45,814 bases of DNA from an uncultured Rhodospirillales bacterium. Its GTDB lineage: Bacteria > Pseudomonadota > Alphaproteobacteria > RF32 > CAG-239. The first letter of the stretch is position 1, and each line of letters opens with the position of its first letter. A model generated the notes under the pieces. The model was not told the origin of the DNA. It saw only the letters and a program-made list of their open reading frames with translations, and did no database searches. The DNA lies in NCBI GenBank assembly GCA_902778645.1, contig CACYYO010000010.1:1-45814 (forward strand), given 5' to 3'. Made by a program: the position numbers and the translations under genes. Of this stretch, positions 1 through 9,746 are shown one piece after another.

Positions 1-105
1 AGTTACGTTGAAATGGCGTAACGCTTTGTAAATGTCAAAGATCTTTCTTCTCATAATGCAGTTGTTTCTCGACTTTAACGAGCAGAGGTTCTCTCCGGCT
101 TGCAT
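1..105 (-). CDS. possible 5' end of an unrecognised leftward gene (partial)
   Basis: The leftward frame is open from an ATG at 103-105 to the window edge (35 codons). A second in-frame ATG at 52-54 begins MRRKIFDIYKALRHF. No strong ribosome-binding site precedes either ATG. A leftward terminator for the previous transcription unit lies upstream at 231-264, so a new leftward unit starting here would make sense. The same stretch contains three short hairpins (2-7 with 17-22, 24-28 with 36-40, 68-71 with 79-82), so it could instead be a structured RNA or untranslated leader. I do not recognise the protein. Confidence 0.25.
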   Translation of the reverse strand, partial: MQAGENLCSLKSRNNCIMRRKIFDIYKALRHFNVT

Positions 106-134
106 TAAATTAAACGATTACTGATATATATGTA

Positions 135-154
135 TTCTTTGTTTGCACAAAGAA
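135..154. promoter_or_regulatory. perfect 8-bp palindrome in intergenic DNA
   Basis: TTCTTTGT at 135-142 and ACAAAGAA at 147-154 form a perfect inverted repeat around the loop TTGC. It lies in very AT-rich DNA just upstream of the possible leftward start at 105 or 54. No T-tract follows on either strand, so it is more likely an operator or leader hairpin than a terminator. Its function is not known. Confidence 0.3.
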
Positions 155-230
155 CCAATTTCTAATTATATATTTATAATATGTTGTTAAACACGATATT
201 AGACGAAACTTATCGAAAAAGCAAGCAAAA

Positions 231-264
231 AAATCCCTCGCGGCGGTTAAGCGGCAGGGGATTT
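231..264 (-). terminator. rho-independent terminator of the pgpA-U32-cobB operon
   Basis: AAATCCC at 231-237 pairs with GGGATTT at 258-264 around a GC-rich loop. Read leftward, the stem is followed by a run of seven T. It lies 77 bp downstream of the cobB stop codon. The rest of 1-340 shows no further gene apart from the possible partial reading frame at the edge. Confidence 0.7.
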
Positions 265-340
265 CTTAAATTTTATACATCGTAATCAACAAACATCAGT
301 CGTTATGATAGAAGGTCAATCTAACAATCTGACTTCAACT

Positions 341-1048
341 TTACAAAGCCGCAAGTAATTCTTCCACAAATTGAGGAAAGGTTTCGCCGGCTTTGCCATA
401 AATATGCTTATCAAACAAATAGTTATTTGCTGTCGGCTCAAGCGTAAATTCGATTGTATCTGCCCCGTAATATTTGGCACTTTGCACAAACCCGGCTGCC
501 GGATAAACCACACCCGATGTCCCGATAGAGACGAACAAATCACATTGCCGCAACAATCTTTCTACCGTATCCATACACAGCAAATTTTCCCCAAAGAAAA
601 CAATATTCGGTTTCATCATCCCCATGACCTGACAATGCGGACACACTGTTTCCGTATCCACATCACCCCATGTCTCCAAAACCTGAGCACAGTTCAGACA
701 TACAGCCTGGTTAATTTGCCCGTGAATATGATACACATTCTTATTACCGGCTTTTTCATGAAGGGTATCCACGTTTTGCGTAATCACATTTATCTCAGCC
801 GGATATTTCTCTTGCAACGTTGTAATAGCGAGATGCGCTGCATTTGGCGACACATTTTGTACTTCTGCCTTAAGATTATTATAAAAATCATGCACCAATG
901 CCGGATTGCGCTCAAACCCCTCAATGGAGGCCACATCTTCCACCTTATGATTATTCCATAAACCATTTGCACTACGAAACGTCGCCAACCCGGATTCTGC
1001 CGAAATTCCGGCACCGGTTAAAATAAAAATGCGATTATATCGTTTCAT
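341..1048 (-). CDS. cobB: Sir2-family NAD-dependent protein deacylase (CobB type)
   Basis: This 235-residue sirtuin removes acyl groups from protein lysines using NAD+. Visible motifs are the Rossmann GAGISAESG (12-20), TQNVDTLHEKAG (90-101), the catalytic His in HIHGQ (His109), two CxxC-type zinc pairs (Cys117/120 and Cys136/139) and GTSGVVYPA. The length is normal for bacterial CobB. In CobB and SIRT5 an acyl-binding Tyr-x-x-Arg gives desuccinylase activity; here the aligned site reads Tyr56-Asn-Asn-Leu59, so the Arg is missing. The start is supported by AGGAGG five bases upstream, overlapping the stop of the U32 gene. It is the last gene of the pgpA-U32-cobB operon. Confidence 0.93.
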   Translation of the reverse strand: MKRYNRIFILTGAGISAESGLATFRSANGLWNNHKVEDVASIEGFERNPALVHDFYNNLKAEVQNVSPNAAHLAITTLQEKYPAEINVITQNVDTLHEKAGNKNVYHIHGQINQAVCLNCAQVLETWGDVDTETVCPHCQVMGMMKPNIVFFGENLLCMDTVERLLRQCDLFVSIGTSGVVYPAAGFVQSAKYYGADTIEFTLEPTANNYLFDKHIYGKAGETFPQFVEELLAAL

Positions 1049-1057
1049 CTCAGCCTC

Positions 1058-3328
1058 CTAAAACATATCGACATTGCGTTCCATATTTGCCGAAACCGTA
1101 TTTTTCAACGGCTCAAAACGCATTAATTTTTGCACAATATCTTTCACCTGCTCCGGTTTATATTTTTTATAACAAAAATCAGCCCGATAATAATCAGGTT
1201 TTATTTGCCGTGCCGATTCAGGAATAGCAAAAGCCTTTTCTCCGAACAACATTAATTGACAATGACTCGAAAGAGCTTTATAGCGCACCCCGTCTTTTTG
1301 CAAATCAAGCCACTTGTCCTGATGATTGCACTCTGCGCAAGAATGTGAGCGAATACAACTGGCGCTGATAAACAGCGGCGTATCCTGATACACAATCAAC
1401 GTCGTTGGCAAAACTGCATTATCATTTAAAGTCAAAACATTAGAGGCGGTATCTTCAACCGAAAAGGTCACACGATGAGCTCCTAATTCTTGAGCGGTCA
1501 TCATCGCCTGCGAGTTCAACACATAGATTGGCGCATCAAAACTTAAATCGATCCCTTTTTCAGGCAAAACAGATAGCCCCCAATAGTTGCCGATTTCCCA
1601 TTTTTTATACCCTGCCCCCAAACACGAACCGATCAGCGGCTCAAAAATTTCAGGATGCCGACAAACTGTCGGTAACGCCAAACGTACTTTATTTTTGGGT
1701 AAACCGCGTAACGAATCCGGTTTCATCTGCGGATGAAGCAAGATAATCACTTCCGCAAAATCATCCCATGACATTCCCTGCAAACAAGCAACATCATCTG
1801 TCTTAATAATCCACTGCGGGGAGGCATGGTGAATTTTATTTTCTATGACCGGTAAGGTCCCGAATTTCTCTTCGATTTTGATTTGAGCATATAACTGCCG
1901 ACGCAACTCATTCAAAAGCGACAAGGGCGCAAACAAACCTTTAGGATTAACAATATCTAGATTTCGCAAAGAAAAAACCGTATCTCCTGTTTTGCTAAAA
2001 GCATTACGAACCGCCTGCTCTGTTTTATCAATCACACTCGCCGGTGCAAACACTCCGTCCACCTCAGCTCGGTAGTTCTGATAAAAGGCTAGGAGTTTAT
2101 TTTCTTCAACAACAACCTTAATATCGAGTGGTATCCTTTGGAAAAACAGTCCGTTTTTCGGCTTATTGTAATCATAAGAACCCTTCACTTTTGTGGCAGA
2201 TGCCAAATAGATTGTCTGCCCTTTTTGCAAAACAACCGCTTGTGGTGGCAATTGAATGTCAACAACACTCCCCGCTTTTGCCTCAAAAACATTTTTACCA
2301 TTGACCCGTAAAGATTGCACAGAAAACCCGAACGGCTTTTCCTGTCCGGCAACATCAATTTGCAAACCGTCATATCGTGCCACATCATGTAAGGTTTTGA
2401 ATATTAACCTGTTTTTTTGAATTTGCTCGACCTTACCGATGGGCAGACCACGATGCCCGACAAAATCTCGATCAATGACATCTTTGTTTTTTCCTTTCAA
2501 ATGGAATGTTGTCCACGGACGAGAAAAAATCTGTTTTATATTTTCTTCTTTTTGAACATCTGCCCCGTCTCCATCTAAAATATGGCGATAATAATCCGTG
2601 ACGGCCGCCACATAAAGCGCAGATTTTTTCCGCCCTTCAATCTTCAATGACGTCACCGGCATTTTCAGAATATTTTCCTTCAGGGCCATGTCTTTCATTG
2701 AAAAATAATGCTTTTCACCGCTTTCCCCATCAAATTGAGCACGACACGGATATAAACACTTTCCCCGATTGGCACTCCGTCCGTTCTCAAAAGACGAAAA
2801 CATGCATAAGCCGCTGTATGAATAACACAAAGCCCCATGAATAAAGGCTTCTGTTTCCAAATTCGGAATGGCGGCAATCTCTTTTATTTCCTTTAACGTC
2901 AACTCTCGCGCCAAGACCACACGGCTAAACCCGAGTTTTTGCAGAGCTAAAGCGCCCTCTTTATTGTGAACCGCCATCTGTGTGCTGGCATGAAGTTCCA
3001 AATCGGGATATTGTGTTTTAATGAGTCTTGCCACACCTAAATCCTGTAAAATAATAGCATCAACATGGCAACGAGAGCAAATATCTAAAGAAAGCAACAA
3101 ATCCGTCAATTCGCGTTCCTGAATAACCGTATTTATCGTCACATAAACCTTGCGGTTCAGGCTATGCGCATAACCGACAAACTGATTAAGATTATTTTCA
3201 TCAAAATTAACGGCTGTCGCTCGCGCTGAAAATTTTTGTAAGCCGAGATAAACGGCATCAGCTCCATAATAAAGGGCGGCATACCCTGCCTCAATATCTC
3301 CTGCCGGTGCTAACAGTTCTTTTTTCAT
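1058..3328 (-). CDS. U32-family peptidase-like protein (RlhA/collagenase-like)
   Basis: A 756-residue member of the U32 family. The N-terminal TIM-barrel-like domain starts KKELLAPAGDIEAGYAALYYGADAVYLG. The family signature lies at about 160-200 with four cysteines (168, 175, 191, 195), which in characterised relatives such as RlhA and TrhP are linked to an iron-sulfur cluster and RNA hydroxylation. A long C-terminal extension carries a further Cys-rich patch (CIRSHSCAEC). The overall layout is most like E. coli RlhA (23S rRNA C2501 hydroxylation), but it is longer. Despite the family name, protease activity is doubtful. It lies 9 bp from both pgpA and cobB, and AGGA seven bases before the ATG supports the start. 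I am confident of the family but not of the substrate. Confidence 0.85.
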   Translation of the reverse strand: MKKELLAPAGDIEAGYAALYYGADAVYLGLQKFSARATAVNFDENNLNQFVGYAHSLNRKVYVTINTVIQERELTDLLLSLDICSRCHVDAIILQDLGVARLIKTQYPDLELHASTQMAVHNKEGALALQKLGFSRVVLARELTLKEIKEIAAIPNLETEAFIHGALCYSYSGLCMFSSFENGRSANRGKCLYPCRAQFDGESGEKHYFSMKDMALKENILKMPVTSLKIEGRKKSALYVAAVTDYYRHILDGDGADVQKEENIKQIFSRPWTTFHLKGKNKDVIDRDFVGHRGLPIGKVEQIQKNRLIFKTLHDVARYDGLQIDVAGQEKPFGFSVQSLRVNGKNVFEAKAGSVVDIQLPPQAVVLQKGQTIYLASATKVKGSYDYNKPKNGLFFQRIPLDIKVVVEENKLLAFYQNYRAEVDGVFAPASVIDKTEQAVRNAFSKTGDTVFSLRNLDIVNPKGLFAPLSLLNELRRQLYAQIKIEEKFGTLPVIENKIHHASPQWIIKTDDVACLQGMSWDDFAEVIILLHPQMKPDSLRGLPKNKVRLALPTVCRHPEIFEPLIGSCLGAGYKKWEIGNYWGLSVLPEKGIDLSFDAPIYVLNSQAMMTAQELGAHRVTFSVEDTASNVLTLNDNAVLPTTLIVYQDTPLFISASCIRSHSCAECNHQDKWLDLQKDGVRYKALSSHCQLMLFGEKAFAIPESARQIKPDYYRADFCYKKYKPEQVKDIVQKLMRFEPLKNTVSANMERNVDMF

Positions 3329-3337
3329 AGCTGTTTC

Positions 3338-3820
3338 CTAAAAAAGCCCCCACACGAACATCGTCATTAACAAACATCCGGCAGCATAAACACCGGCAAA
3401 CACATCATCAAGCATAACCCCCCAAGCATTAAGGAGACTGCGATCTGCCCAACGAACCGGTTGCGGTTTCCAAATATCAAATAAACGGAAAAACGCAAAA
3501 CCGACCAGATAAACCGGCCATAAGCGAACATTGTCAGCTAAACTGTTGGCAATCGGCAAAAAAGTCAACGCCTGTCCGACGACTTCATCAATAACGATCA
3601 AAGAGGGATCATGCTCCGTATACTTCAGTACTTCCTGAGAGGCAGAGACACCGATAATAAAAGCAATGGCGGCCAATGCCCAAACACCGGGAGCCCCCCA
3701 TTGATAGGCGCAAAAAAAGACCAACGGCAGCGTAAAAAATGACCCCACCGTCCCCGGTGCTTTAGGACTAAACCCCAAACCCAAGTAACTGGCAATAACA
3801 TAAGCTGTTTTCTTTTGCAT
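3338..3820 (-). CDS. pgpA: phosphatidylglycerophosphatase A
   Basis: A 160-residue integral membrane enzyme that dephosphorylates phosphatidylglycerol phosphate to phosphatidylglycerol in the inner membrane. Family motifs are all present: SPKAPGTVGS near the N-terminus, DPSLIVIDEVVGQ (acidic metal/catalytic motif), FRLFDIWKPQPV and GVMLDDVFAG. There are about four membrane segments. GAGG just upstream of the ATG supports the start. It is the first gene of the leftward pgpA-U32-cobB operon. Confidence 0.95.
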   Translation of the reverse strand: MQKKTAYVIASYLGLGFSPKAPGTVGSFFTLPLVFFCAYQWGAPGVWALAAIAFIIGVSASQEVLKYTEHDPSLIVIDEVVGQALTFLPIANSLADNVRLWPVYLVGFAFFRLFDIWKPQPVRWADRSLLNAWGVMLDDVFAGVYAAGCLLMTMFVWGLF

Positions 3821-3901
3821 ATTTCCTCACAAAAAAGAATGACAATACGTGTGTTATACTTTTTTTTCGCTTAAAGTGCAAGAATTAATACAATCAAACA
3901 T

Positions 3902-3932
3902 AAAAAAATGCCCTTCACTTTCGTGAAAGGCA
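3902..3932 (-). terminator. rho-independent terminator downstream of eno
   Basis: TGCC-c-TTCAC (3909-3918) pairs with GTGAA-a-GGCA (3923-3932) around TTTC. Read leftward it is followed by seven T. It lies 20 bp past the enolase stop. The other strand also has a T-rich tail, but no rightward gene ends here. Confidence 0.85.
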
Positions 3933-3952
3933 CTTCTTTTGTTTTTCAAAAA

Positions 3953-5284
<1,332 letters not shown>

Positions 5285-5383
5285 TTATTAATTTGATAAA
5301 ATCTTCATTATATCGTCCCTACAATAGAAAAATCTGCTCAAGAAGTCAACTTTATTCTTATTTTCAAATAAACTATGCACATA

Positions 5384-5415
5384 AAAAAACACCTGCCGAC
5401 AAGCAGGTGTTTTTT
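5384..5415 (-). terminator. terminator immediately after the short ftsK gene
   Basis: CACCTGC (5390-5396) and GCAGGTG (5403-5409) form a perfect stem with loop CGACAA, flanked by A-run and T-run on opposite sides, so it can work in both directions. Read leftward it begins right after the stop codon at 5416. Confidence 0.88.
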
Positions 5416-6675
5416 CTATCTTTTACGTTTTTGAGCAACATTCGAACCGACTTTTGCCCCGACAACAGCATTAAACAGCCAGATAAGACCTTTAATAATA
5501 ACTTTGCGTTGACGAACACCTAAATTGCACCACCATTTCCACATACGGGTAAACCAGCCTTCTTTCTTTTTTTCTGCCACAGCTTTCCCTTTACTGCTAA
5601 CGGCAACAGCATTTTCTTCGGCTTTTTGGGGCTCAATGATTGCCCTAACCTCACCACGATACTCATCAACAATTTTTTTAATCTCACTATCCGGCAGATA
5701 TGCACCGTGAATACGTTGCAATTTTCCATCACCTGCCAAAAATAAGGCATCACCGCGACCAATCAATTTCTCTGCCCCGCCACAATCCAAAATTGTACGA
5801 GAATCAGCCTGACTGGCAACTTTATATGCCAAACGGGTCGGGAAATTTGCCTTCAACACACCGGTCACCACATCAACAGAAGGCCTTTGTGTTGCTAAAA
5901 TCAGATGAATACCGCAGGCACGAGCTTTTTGCGCCAAACGTTGAATATCTTTTTCAACCTTTTTATCCGTCGCCATTAAATCCGCGAACTCATCAATCAC
6001 ACAAACAACATATGGCAACAATTTCTCATCTGTCTGTTCGTTATAATCTTTAATATTCTTCGTAAAACTCTTTTCCAACAGCCCGTAACGACGTTCCATT
6101 TCATCGACCAAAGCCCCGATAGCACTGACCGCTTCTGCAGATTCGGTAATGACCGGATAACCCATATATTTTTGGTTATTATAAACACTGAACTCAATAC
6201 GTTTCGGGTCAACCATAATAAACTTCAGTTCATTCGGTTTCTTAGCAGCCATCAAAGAGAGGATAAAGGTATTTAACCCGACAGATTTACCCGAACCGGT
6301 TGTTCCTCCGACCAAAAGATGAGGCATTTTAGCTAAATCGGCAAACACCGGACGACCTAATATATCTGCGCCCAAACAAATAGGTAACTCGCCTTTAACA
6401 CGACCGGCTTTCTCCATAGTTTCATGAAAATCAACCGTTTTAAATTCTTCCTGAGGAACCTCAAAACCCAAATGATTCGTCCCTTCAATCATATCAACAC
6501 GTAAAGAAGAAACCCCCAATTCTCGGGCGATATCATCTAACACGGCCTCCATATTCTTCACCTTAGATCCGGCAGCCGGTAAAAATTCAATTTGTTTTAA
6601 CAACGGACCATCGTGTTCAGCAACGACTTCACCGCTAAAACCATAGTGGCTCAAAACCTCCTCAAAATGTGTCAT
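5416..6675 (-). CDS. short FtsK/SpoIIIE-type DNA translocase, no N-terminal membrane domain and no gamma domain
   Basis: About 419 residues. It contains the FtsK alpha and beta motor domains: Walker A GGTTGSGKS (about 123-131), Walker B VCVIDEFADLM (about 225-235), ATQRPSVDVVTGVLKAN and the RPTR-type FPTRLAYKVAS. Typical FtsK is about 750-900 residues with four N-terminal membrane helices and a C-terminal winged-helix gamma domain that reads KOPS and activates XerD. Both are missing here. Instead the last 70 residues are Lys-rich, then aromatic and hydrophobic (WFTRMWKWW, then VIIKGLIWLFNAVVG), ending QKRKR. An ATG at 6684 also exists, but AAGGA abuts it and lies eight bases before the ATG at 6675, so I prefer 6675. 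It could be a dedicated translocase or a degraded FtsK. Confidence 0.85.
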   Translation of the reverse strand: MTHFEEVLSHYGFSGEVVAEHDGPLLKQIEFLPAAGSKVKNMEAVLDDIARELGVSSLRVDMIEGTNHLGFEVPQEEFKTVDFHETMEKAGRVKGELPICLGADILGRPVFADLAKMPHLLVGGTTGSGKSVGLNTFILSLMAAKKPNELKFIMVDPKRIEFSVYNNQKYMGYPVITESAEAVSAIGALVDEMERRYGLLEKSFTKNIKDYNEQTDEKLLPYVVCVIDEFADLMATDKKVEKDIQRLAQKARACGIHLILATQRPSVDVVTGVLKANFPTRLAYKVASQADSRTILDCGGAEKLIGRGDALFLAGDGKLQRIHGAYLPDSEIKKIVDEYRGEVRAIIEPQKAEENAVAVSSKGKAVAEKKKEGWFTRMWKWWCNLGVRQRKVIIKGLIWLFNAVVGAKVGSNVAQKRKR

Positions 6676-6744
6676 AGTCAACATCCTTGGTAATTATAAG
6701 ACTTTATCGTCATAGTTATAAGACGACTTTCTTTAATAAGCAAC

Positions 6745-6774
6745 AAAAAAACGCTGATAAAATCAGCGTTTTTA
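6745..6774 (-). terminator. terminator downstream of clpX
   Basis: ACGCTGAT (6751-6758) and ATCAGCGT (6762-6769) pair perfectly around AAA, extended by flanking A and T runs. It lies 16 bp after the clpX stop and separates clpPX from the short ftsK gene. Confidence 0.88.
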
Positions 6775-6789
6775 ATTTTTGCAAACAAT

Positions 6790-8040
6790 TTATGATGCTT
6801 TTTTGGTTGTTTTTTTCACATATTTCGGAGCCTTATGCTCATTGATAACTTTATCATCAATAACGATTTCCGATACATCGTGTTTATCCGGAATATCATA
6901 CATAATTTGCAACAAATTTTCCTCCATGATTGCACGCAAACCACGCGCACCGGTTTTACGCTCAATAGCTTTTTGCGCAATTGCGCGCATTGCCTTGTCC
7001 GTGATATTAAGCTTAACATTTTCCATCTCAAACAAAGTCTGATACTGCTTAACAAGAGCATTTTTGGGCTCTGTCAAAACCTTAACCAACGCATCTTCAT
7101 TCAAATCATCGAGTGTTGCAATAATCGGCAAACGACCGACAAATTCCGGAATCAAACCAAATTTCAACAAATCCTCAGGTTCGACATTTTTTAAAACCTC
7201 ACCAATTCCTTTGTCTTCATGCTTGTCAACATTGGCTCCAAAACCAATTGAAGTTTCACTGCCGCGTTGCCCGACGATTTTTTCCAAACCGGCAAAAGCC
7301 CCGCCGCATATAAACAAAATATTAGTCGTATCAACGTGCAAAAACTCCTGTTGCGGGTGTTTTCTGCCACCTTGCGGAGGGACATTGGCAACCGTACCCT
7401 CAATAATTTTCAGCAAGGCCTGTTGCACTCCCTCTCCGGAGACATCACGCGTAATAGACGGACTATCGGTTTTGCGAGAAATTTTATCAATTTCATCAAT
7501 ATAAACAATACCGCGTTGAGCTTTTTCTATATCATAGTTTGCTGCTTGAACCAACTTCAAGATAATATTCTCGACATCCTCACCGACATAACCGGCCTCT
7601 GTTAACGTCGTTGCATCTGAAATCGCAAACGGAACATCTAAGATTTTAGCCAAAGTTTGTGCCAACAGAGTTTTACCACTACCGGTCGAACCAATCAAAA
7701 TGACATTCGACTTAGCAATATCAACATCCGACTTGCTCTGTTGATTATTCAAGCGTTTATAGTGGTTATAAACAGCGACAGACAAAACCTTCTTAGCTTC
7801 ATCTTGCCCGATAACATACTGATCCAAAAATTCTTTAATTTTAGAAGGTGTCGGTAACTTCTCAGGTGTAATACCGGCTTCTGCTTTAGCTTCCTTGGCC
7901 ATTTCATCGGAGACGATGTTGATACAAACCTCAATGCACTCATCACAAATATAAACACCGCGACCGGCAACCAACTTCTTGACTTCCGCTTGACTTTTTC
8001 CGCAAAAAGAACAATGCAGCATTTCTTCTTCACTACTCAT
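6790..8040 (-). CDS. clpX: ATP-dependent Clp protease ATP-binding subunit ClpX
   Basis: About 416 residues, the AAA+ unfoldase that feeds substrates to ClpP. Seen: an N-terminal zinc-binding domain with Cys10/Cys13 and Cys32/Cys35, Walker A GSTGSGKT (117-124), pore loop GYVGEDVE, Walker [11 protein letters not shown], sensor region [12 protein letters not shown], and a C-terminal small domain with [17 protein letters not shown] six bases upstream (8046) is in frame, but AGG lies seven bases before the ATG at 8040, so I chose 8040. It follows clpP with an 8-bp gap and shares its transcript. Confidence 0.97.
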   Translation of the reverse strand: MSSEEEMLHCSFCGKSQAEVKKLVAGRGVYICDECIEVCINIVSDEMAKEAKAEAGITPEKLPTPSKIKEFLDQYVIGQDEAKKVLSVAVYNHYKRLNNQQSKSDVDIAKSNVILIGSTGSGKTLLAQTLAKILDVPFAISDATTLTEAGYVGEDVENIILKLVQAANYDIEKAQRGIVYIDEIDKISRKTDSPSITRDVSGEGVQQALLKIIEGTVANVPPQGGRKHPQQEFLHVDTTNILFICGGAFAGLEKIVGQRGSETSIGFGANVDKHEDKGIGEVLKNVEPEDLLKFGLIPEFVGRLPIIATLDDLNEDALVKVLTEPKNALVKQYQTLFEMENVKLNITDKAMRAIAQKAIERKTGARGLRAIMEENLLQIMYDIPDKHDVSEIVIDDKVINEHKAPKYVKKTTKKAS

Positions 8041-8048
8041 CTTCACAC

Positions 8049-8657
8049 CTATTTAATTTCATTACGGTTAGTAACAATATGGTCAATCAATCCGAATTTA
8101 AGAGCTTCTTCCGGTGTCATAAAATTATCACGATCCATTGCTTTTTCAATGACTGCCAATTTCTGCCCGGTATTATCGGCATAAATCTTATTCAAGCGCT
8201 TACGCATATCTAAAATCAGTTTAGCCTGAATCTCAATATCCGCAGCCTGACCTTTAGCGCCACCGGAAGGTTGATGAATCATAATTTGAGAATTCGGTAA
8301 AGAAAATCTCTTTCCTTTAGCACCACCGGCTAACAAAAATGACCCCATTGAGCAAGCCTGACCGATACACAATGTGTTTACGTCACAAGAAACATATTGC
8401 ATCGTATCATACATGGCCATACCGGAAGTAATGACACCGCCCGGAGAATTAATATACAGGAAAATATCTTTCTTAGGATTTTCCGATTCCAAAAACAGCA
8501 ATTGCGCACACACCAAAGACGAAACTTCATCATTAACCTCACCGGTCAAAAAGATGATTCTTTCCTTGAGTAAGCGAGAATAAATATCAAACGAACGTTC
8601 GCCTTTGGAGGTTTGTTCAATCACCATCGGCACAAGCATATCACGGGCTTCCAACAT
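8049..8657 (-). CDS. clpP: ATP-dependent Clp protease proteolytic subunit ClpP
   Basis: Serine peptidase that forms the double-heptamer chamber of ClpXP. Counting from an upstream in-frame ATG at 8675, the catalytic triad is Ser109 ([14 protein letters not shown]), His134 (MIHQPSGG) and Asp183 ([11 protein letters not shown]). The ribosome site AAGGA stands seven bases before the internal ATG at 8657, giving [15 protein letters not shown], so I place the start there (202 residues, the usual length). It is transcribed leftward into clpX. Confidence 0.97.
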   Translation of the reverse strand: MLEARDMLVPMVIEQTSKGERSFDIYSRLLKERIIFLTGEVNDEVSSLVCAQLLFLESENPKKDIFLYINSPGGVITSGMAMYDTMQYVSCDVNTLCIGQACSMGSFLLAGGAKGKRFSLPNSQIMIHQPSGGAKGQAADIEIQAKLILDMRKRLNKIYADNTGQKLAVIEKAMDRDNFMTPEEALKFGLIDHIVTNRNEIK

Positions 8658-8734
8658 ATTTCTTTCCTTAAACATATTTCGAACTTATTCTATTCTAGAT
8701 AAAGATAATCAACAAAAGGTTAACACAAATAATT

Positions 8735-9064
8735 TTATATCATTTTTCGACCGCTGACACCTAACAAAATAATCGCAATTGCAACACAAATTAATGCCAT
8801 CACCTGTAAAAAATCAAATTTTTCGCCCAGACACCAATATCCCATCATTTGCGTAGCAACCAAATTTAAGCTTAGGGCTAACGGAAAAACAATAGTCACG
8901 GGGTACACTCGTAACAGCCAAATCCAAAGAATAAAACTTACGCCGTAACACCCTATTCCCAAACACATATCCCAACTCATGACCACCGGAGCTGACTTAA
9001 TTTTATACAGCCCGCACACACTCAACACGGTTTGGAAAATGATTCCTACAGCACCGAATATCAT
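8735..9064 (-). CDS. small four-helix SMR/EamA-like transporter, ArnE/ArnF-like
   Basis: A 109-residue membrane protein with four hydrophobic helices. The half-transporter pattern is visible: SFILWIWLLRVYPVTIVFPLALSLNLVATQMMG followed by a helix-breaking LGEKFDF and a last helix ending LLGVSGRK. This is the drug/metabolite transporter fold used by EmrE and by ArnE/ArnF, which flip undecaprenyl-phosphate-aminoarabinose. Its start overlaps the methyltransferase stop (ATGA), so the two are translationally coupled. Given a polyprenyl-phosphate GT2 and a GT-C enzyme upstream in the same operon, a lipid-linked-sugar flippase role is my inference; a drug or cation efflux role is the alternative. Confidence 0.72.
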   Translation of the reverse strand: MIFGAVGIIFQTVLSVCGLYKIKSAPVVMSWDMCLGIGCYGVSFILWIWLLRVYPVTIVFPLALSLNLVATQMMGYWCLGEKFDFLQVMALICVAIAIILLGVSGRKMI

Positions 9065-9744
9065 TTCTCAGCCTCCAACCATAGATTTTTACCGCAAATC
9101 CGCCCACCGGTTATCTTATCACACAGAATGCTGACAGGCACAATCACCTTATCATACCACTTCAAAAGTTTCGGATTGATAGCACCATTTCCTTTATTCA
9201 ACCACTTATAAACGAGCGTTGCGAACCATCCGCAAAAATCTTTATAGACACAACAAGTAACCCTAAAACCGACACTTTCCACTTTAGCAATAAGCTCTTT
9301 ACGGGTATAACGACGATAATGACCGACCTTTTTATCCATTGCAGAGTACAAACAGGGAAACGCCGGCACAAACAAACACAATTTTCCTTTACGGCTCAAA
9401 ACGTGATACATTTCTTTTAAGCTTGCAACATCATCTTCTATATGTTCCAACACATTAAAACTGTAAATCAAATCTATAGCTTCACACTCTTGCAGGGAAC
9501 TAATCTTTTCAACGACTTTATCACAATACATAGCATCTAGATTATCGGCCGGTTCCAAAGCAATAACCTTAACATCAGGTTTCTGCCGTTGCAACTGCTT
9601 AGCAAACACCCCTGTCCCGGCACCGAAATCTAAAATTTTTCGTTCATGTCCGCACAAACTTCTACACACCATTTGCAGCAAATAAGCATTATAATTTTTT
9701 GCCGTCTCCATCACATCTAAATTATCTTTACCCGCATAATCCAT
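9061..9744 (-). CDS. class I SAM-dependent methyltransferase
   Basis: A 227-residue Rossmann-fold methyltransferase. Motif I is ILDFGAGTGVF (DFGAGTG at 39-45), the acidic end of strand two is ALEPAD, and motif IV is IDLIYSFNVLEHIED. A later segment, VGHYRRYTRKEL, is typical of methyltransferases in cell-surface sugar clusters. It lies 2 bp after the GT2 gene and overlaps the small transporter by four bases, so it belongs to the sugar-lipid module. The likely target is a lipid-linked sugar or its carrier lipid, but the substrate cannot be read from the sequence. Confidence 0.85.
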   Translation of the reverse strand: MDYAGKDNLDVMETAKNYNAYLLQMVCRSLCGHERKILDFGAGTGVFAKQLQRQKPDVKVIALEPADNLDAMYCDKVVEKISSLQECEAIDLIYSFNVLEHIEDDVASLKEMYHVLSRKGKLCLFVPAFPCLYSAMDKKVGHYRRYTRKELIAKVESVGFRVTCCVYKDFCGWFATLVYKWLNKGNGAINPKLLKWYDKVIVPVSILCDKITGGRICGKNLWLEAEK

Positions 9745-9746
9745 AG

